Shown: positions 60,191 to 64,000 of the stretch, piece by piece
How the letters are laid out: every line of letters starts with the position of its first letter
How positions within the stretch are numbered: the first letter of the stretch is position 1
Source of the DNA: Artocarpus heterophyllus
Lineage: Eukaryota > Streptophyta > Magnoliopsida > Rosales > Moraceae
Assembly (NCBI GenBank): GCA_025403435.1
Contig: JAJQZP010000045.1
Span: 124,001 to 188,000 of the forward strand
Direction of reading: 5' to 3'
Length of the DNA stretch: 64,000 nucleotides
Notes under the pieces: generated by a model
Told to the model about the DNA's origin: nothing
Seen by the model: the letters and a program-made list of their open reading frames with translations, nothing else
Database searches by the model: none
Position numbers and translations under genes: made by a program

Positions 60191-60845
60191 CTGGTCCACC
60201 TTTCCAATTGTTTCCCCAATCAGCTATTTTCCTTCCTCCATATTAGTAGTAATTTTATTTTATTTCCCTTTCTTTTGAAATTTTCTATTTTCTTGAGATT
60301 TGTTTAGTAAATAGATTCAAATTAATGATTTAATTTAAGTTAATATGATTTAAATTGTTATTCAAATTGACGTTTAGATGTGCATTTAAGTTTTAATCTA
60401 AGTATAAAATAAAATTAAAATTTATGTTTGAAGAGATAATGAAGATAGTTTTTAATTTATTAATAAATCTAATAAAATCTTAATGTTAATGATCTTAAAA
60501 AATATGCAATATAGACCTTTATTTATTTCTCTCTTCATTAGGAACACAGCAAAAAAGAATCATCTCATTTGAATATCAATGAAGAAGTTATGATTGTTTT
60601 TCCTCAAATATAAGAGAGGGAATTTTAGTTTTTACTGTAGCAAAGATATTATCAAAAGTTTAAGGGGATGAGAACTCTGACAACTTGGATTCTTGATATT
60701 TAAATGATTCAAATTTTGAGAGAAATAAACGCGTATCTAAATGATTCTTGATACTTGAATATAAATTTGAGTCAATTGAGTTCAAAGAACATAAAACAAA
60801 CATATTGTTAGTTTATTTCCTTTACTGCTTTGCACTTCAAAACAA

Positions 60846-60855
60846 TATAAATAGG
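60846..60855 (+). promoter_or_regulatory. Candidate TATA box
   Basis: tataaatagg is followed about 40 bp later by cattcaagaattgagag, like a transcribed leader. No coding region follows. Confidence 0.4.
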
Positions 60856-61570
60856 GGGGGTGGCTAGCTTTATTTTTCATTCAAGAATTGAGAGAAATTT
60901 CAGAATTTTCTAATCATTATTTTGTTGTTTTTCTTAATTTATTGTTTCCTTAGTATATTTCATAGAAAGAGTGAGCGAAATATTTCTTCGGCGAGTGAGA
61001 CGTTCCCGTTGGAATTAGTTTGTTTAAGGGCTTTTATTTATTTGGTGTTCTTTTCAATGTTATTTCATCTCATTGTCTTCATCTTATTCTTCTATTTTGT
61101 GTCTGATCTGAATGCTTTGTGAGTGATGATATTGTGTTTATTTCATCCAGACTATCATTTGTTAAATTAGTTCATCCCTTACTACTTTATGCTAATTAGA
61201 AGAATATTGTTAATTTAGGATAATTGATTTAGCAAGTGTATTTACTTATTTGTCCTTTACTGCTTTAATCTTGGAGCATATAGTCGATTTTAGGAAAATT
61301 GATAAACAACATCGGTTTTAAAGAAGAGTAATTTAAATCAATTAGTGTTATGGTATTTTGAAAGTAATCTAGATATTTAGGAATTCTCACATCTATCTTT
61401 TCTTGCAATTTATTTTATCTAATTTTTACATTTTATTATATTCTTAAAACACAGCAAAAATATTTTTGTTACTTTTTATGCTTATCTCTTCCAACGTTTA
61501 TTTCTAATAATCTTTTGAGTTTGTATTTACCTCCTTGTAAGATCGACACCTCAATCTATATTGCAATAAT

Positions 61571-62035
61571 TGTGTTATTTTTTGAGCGTAAACAACAATA
61601 GATGGAGAACTTTTGAGACCTAACAGACGCCAAAGCACAAAGGTCATATACAATACCGCGCTTTTGTGAATCAAACACACAAATAAAATTAAAAAGTAGG
61701 GTGACTACCCCTATTATTATAAACAAGAGAAAAAAACTTAAAAACAAGACATAGCAATGATACATCAAACACAACATAGCCTTCCTTTTACAAAGCCATT
61801 AATAGTCACAAAATGGAGAATCAACTCCGACGACACGGACACAACCACCAATGGCAACTTGACCAACGAGACCAAAAGGGCTAAGTAACTTGGTGCCATA
61901 AGAAGATAAGAACATAGAAAAAGAAGCATCACCACGTCGGCAAGTGAAAATCATGTTTTGAAATTACCGAAACACGTCCCACAAGTGAAAACCACCGTGA
62001 CCACACCACAAATGCTGACCGTTTCCTGCACAACA
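61571..62035. other. Unassigned stretch
   Basis: No gene is recognised. 61800-62030 is less AT-rich but has no conserved frame. Confidence 0.35.
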
Positions 62036-62568
62036 TGTTAAAATTATGGCCCGTATAATTAATTAAAAGTTTATAAAATTTATCAGATTTATTATTTATT
62101 TATTTAGTTTAATAATTATTTAAATGTTAAAATCTTATTAGTTATGAGGGGTTATAACTCTTATTAAAGGACGTGTTTATATCTGAAAAGATATGTGCTT
62201 TCATATAAAGACAACTATTAAGGGTCTATAAATAAGAGTCTAGTTCTCTTTCCACCAATCAATTATATTTCTTCTTTCAATCAAAAAAATACGTTAAAAG
62301 AAATGATTGTAGGTTTAGAGAGAGAAACTAAGTTCTTTTTCTCTTACTAACTTAAAGATAAGAATCAATGTACGTTTTAAATCTTTTTCTGTAAAAATTT
62401 TTGAGTTTTAAGATTACTAAGGGCCCGTTTGGTTCGAGTATTTGAATAGAGTATTTGAATGAAGATTTAAATTTTTGTAAGAGAAAATACTGTAACAAAA
62501 TGATTCAAACCGTGATTTGAGTATCGAAACAAACGGACCCTAAGAATTACTAATATAAAAGTTTTACA
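62036..62568 (+). mobile_element. Copia-type LTR with a MITE inside
   Basis: It begins TGTTAAAATTATGG and ends gttttaca. A TATA box ctataaataagag lies at 62226-62238 with a typical leader after it, and a primer site follows 2 bp beyond the end. Without the 120-bp MITE the LTR is about 410 bp. The interior of the element is not recognisable after about 62700, so the element is truncated or interrupted by the Harbinger element. Confidence 0.7.
62421..62540. mobile_element. Tourist-like MITE in the copia LTR
   Basis: The ends gggcccgtttgg and caaacggaccc are inverted repeats. TAA flanks both sides (62418-62420, 62541-62543), the target of PIF/Harbinger elements. The interior has gtgatttgagtat. 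Confidence 0.75.
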
Positions 62569-62570
62569 TG

Positions 62571-62582
62571 TGGTATCAAGAG
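62571..62582 (+). other. Primer-binding site of the copia element
   Basis: TGGTATCAAGAG is close to the initiator tRNA-Met primer site TGGTATCAGAGC and lies 2 bp after the LTR end. Confidence 0.7.
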
Positions 62583-62699
62583 TGTTAAGGCTTTTGGAAC
62601 TCATAATTTTCCTTTAGGGTTATGTTTTCAATTATTTATAATCTCTGTTCCAATTAAAGTATTCTAAAATTATGGTTATAAACGTTTTGACGAGTATAA

Positions 62700-62910
62700 T
62701 AGTATTGTGATTTGGTAGAGGTATTCGAATTATGGTGATTTGAATTCTTTTTAAATAGTATTGTGATTTGGATTATGATTTGAGTAATGTGATTTGAGTT
62801 ATAATTCGAGTTATTGTTTGGTTGGTAGAGTATTTAAAATTAAATTTGGATAGAATATTGAAATATGTGTTTGGTAAGTTTTTAAATCCTGATTTGAGTT
62901 ATGAATATGT
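62700..62910. repeat. Cluster of (g/c)tgatttg(a/g) repeats
   Basis: At least six tgatttg words in about 200 bp (near 62709, 62738, 62768, 62777, 62792, 62891), with tagagtattt words too. Both words also occur in the MITE at 62421-62540. Subterminal repeats of a Harbinger element are a plausible reading. Confidence 0.45.
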
Positions 62911-63365
62911 GTTTGGTACATGTGAGATTTAGATTAAGAATTTTGGTGGCCTTTTTGTCAAAATCAAAAATTTTCTTTTACAAAAATAGCACATTTTTTA
63001 AAAAGAGCATAAAATGGTATATGAATAAATTAGTTTCATTTGATTGAATGCAATAAGAAATCAATATTTGGTACACATGAACACAATACGAAAAAAAATT
63101 AGAGTTATAATCGTATTAAAAAGTCCTCTTTTTGTTGCCTCTTGAATCTTGTTGCCATGTACATGCTATTATCTATTTGCCGAAATATCCAATTCTCTCT
63201 CCAATCAATTATGTATTTGCGAGAAAAAATTTATTTCAATCCATACAAAGAATGTGCTCCTTTTTCAATGTCATTGTATACAGGAGGGGAAAAAGTGTTT
63301 ATTTTAGACGACAATCCAAAACGTAGCAACGTTCCAACATTAATGTAGTAAGCTGTATTGAAATA

Positions 63366-64000
63366 CTAATGCCGACTTGTGTACCAAGGGCGTTGGGCAT
63401 AAGCTTCCCACATTTGATTTGCCACCGCATCCCTACGAGCATTCATGCTGGCATTATCACCTCTATTTTGAATAAATGGGCTGACATCAACCCCATCGTC
63501 GTCTTGCAACCCATCTTCTTCGTAGACATTTTCTCCTTCTATCTCAGCCACTGGTAGTGCATCATCATAGTATTGCTGAAGTATCTCATCATTGCTTTGC
63601 CACATGCGTATGAAGTTGTGAATCACAGCACACGCAATTGGGATCAACTTTTGTTTGTCGTATGGATAGGGCTTGATGCTCTTCAATATTGGGAATCTCG
63701 CCTTCCATACACCGAAAGTTCTTTCAATGCAATTGCGAAGAGATGAGTGCGTATAGTTGAACAACTCCCTTGGCGAACGAGGACCATGCCTACGCTCTCG
63801 ATACTCCTGCAAGTGATAGGTAACTCCTCGATATGGAGCAAGGAAACAATTGCTGTTGGGATAGCCAGAATCTACTAAATAGAATTTTCCTAAGCATATC
63901 ACAAGTGGTGTTAGAAAAATTCAAAAGTCGACTTAAAAGATCTAAACAATAAGTTGCTTTCTCGTCTACCTGGCGGTGGCCTTGGAAAGTTCTTCTCTGG
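63366..64000 (-). CDS. PIF/Harbinger transposase, 3' part (DDE superfamily nuclease, HARBI1-like)
   Basis: The last exon is 63889-63366 and the preceding exon ends at 63970, running off the window; the join CCAG|GTAGAC ... gcttag|GAAAATTC restores PPPGKFYLVDSG. The DDE_Tnp_4 nuclease signature is clear: KFYLVDSGYPNSNCFLAPYR, FNYTHSSLRNCIERTFGVWK and IACAVIHNFIRMW. D of YLVDSG and E of NCIER are the second and third acidic catalytic residues; the first D lies outside the window. The C-terminal tail is acidic (EDGLQDDDGVDV) and ends with a W-rich segment. In this frame there is no stop or shift, so the gene may be intact and recent. Such transposases act with a separate Myb-like ORF, not seen here. 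Confidence 0.88.

Larger units (their letters stand above)
57085..61570. mobile_element. Possible unclassified repeat with related inverted ends
   Basis: tccaaggttgattttacagg (57681-57700) and ctccttgtaagatcgacacc (61531-61550) look like inverted relatives. Ends of this style flank a class of plant repeats I cannot name. Between them lie AT-rich DNA, a GC-richer block at 58890-59130 and 59900-60200, and a TATA box at 60846. No transposase or polyprotein is found. One reading frame (minus 59907-59662, 81 codons) has no recognised family. Confidence 0.3.

Noticed and set aside
1..64000. CRISPR arrays, rRNA genes or bacterial operons
   Set aside because: No spaced identical repeats, rRNA sequence or operon-like gene packing was seen; the DNA is plant nuclear.

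Overview
The window is AT-rich plant nuclear DNA, most likely from a eudicot. It has long introns with GT-AG borders, plant-type LTR retrotransposons, MITEs, tRNA-derived SINEs and a fragment of a plant mitochondrial gene. Only two intact host genes are visible, plus the 3' part of a DNA-transposon transposase. Everything else I can identify is transposon-derived or simple-sequence DNA. I cannot name the species.

Layout. 1-10800 is old repeat debris: a reverse-oriented Ty3/gypsy pol remnant (1-1590), reverse-oriented LTR-like sequence (about 1590-5984), a nuclear copy of part of mitochondrial nad6 (6629-6805), a 1.6-kb foldback element (6840-8482) carrying a smaller inserted repeat, and a second copy of that repeat (8483-9137). 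14015-18151 (minus) is an eight-exon gene for a 428-residue, probably plastid-targeted SirB1-like (transglutaminase-core-2 plus TPR) protein.

20402-38407 is a Ty3/gypsy element of the Tat type, bounded by a 5-bp target duplication (ATAGG). Its 5' LTR is split by an 8.7-kb LTR element (20651-29348) that has 3.3-kb LTRs, a tRNA-Met primer site, no recognisable coding capacity and its own target duplication (CACGG/CATGG). The host Tat element keeps decayed gag, protease, RT, RNase H and archaeal-type RNase H, and the start of integrase, but has lost the integrase core. Between pol and its 3' LTR lies a decayed antisense reading region with an antisense TATA box.

38413-46800 holds a SINE pair, MITEs, a truncated pseudogene of the signal recognition particle receptor alpha subunit (40692-41038), a Mutator-type foldback element with a perfect 9-bp target duplication (41501-42615), a candidate short Helitron inside an (AAT)n array (44370-44704), and long T-rich tracts. 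46928-50760 (plus) is a ten-exon tRNA adenosine deaminase gene (TAD1/ADAT1 family, 444 residues) with its catalytic residues in place.

51921-53913 is a solo LTR with target duplication AATAT. 54300-62000 is AT-rich with several copies of one MITE family, an orphan telo-box leader, and a 4-kb stretch with related inverted ends. 62036-62568 is a copia-type LTR with primer site, interrupted by a Tourist-like MITE. 63366-64000 (minus) is the 3' part of a PIF/Harbinger transposase that runs off the window.

The two host genes have no evident functional link to each other. Exons were deduced by hand from reading frame, splice consensus and remembered family patterns, so exact borders should be treated as predictions.
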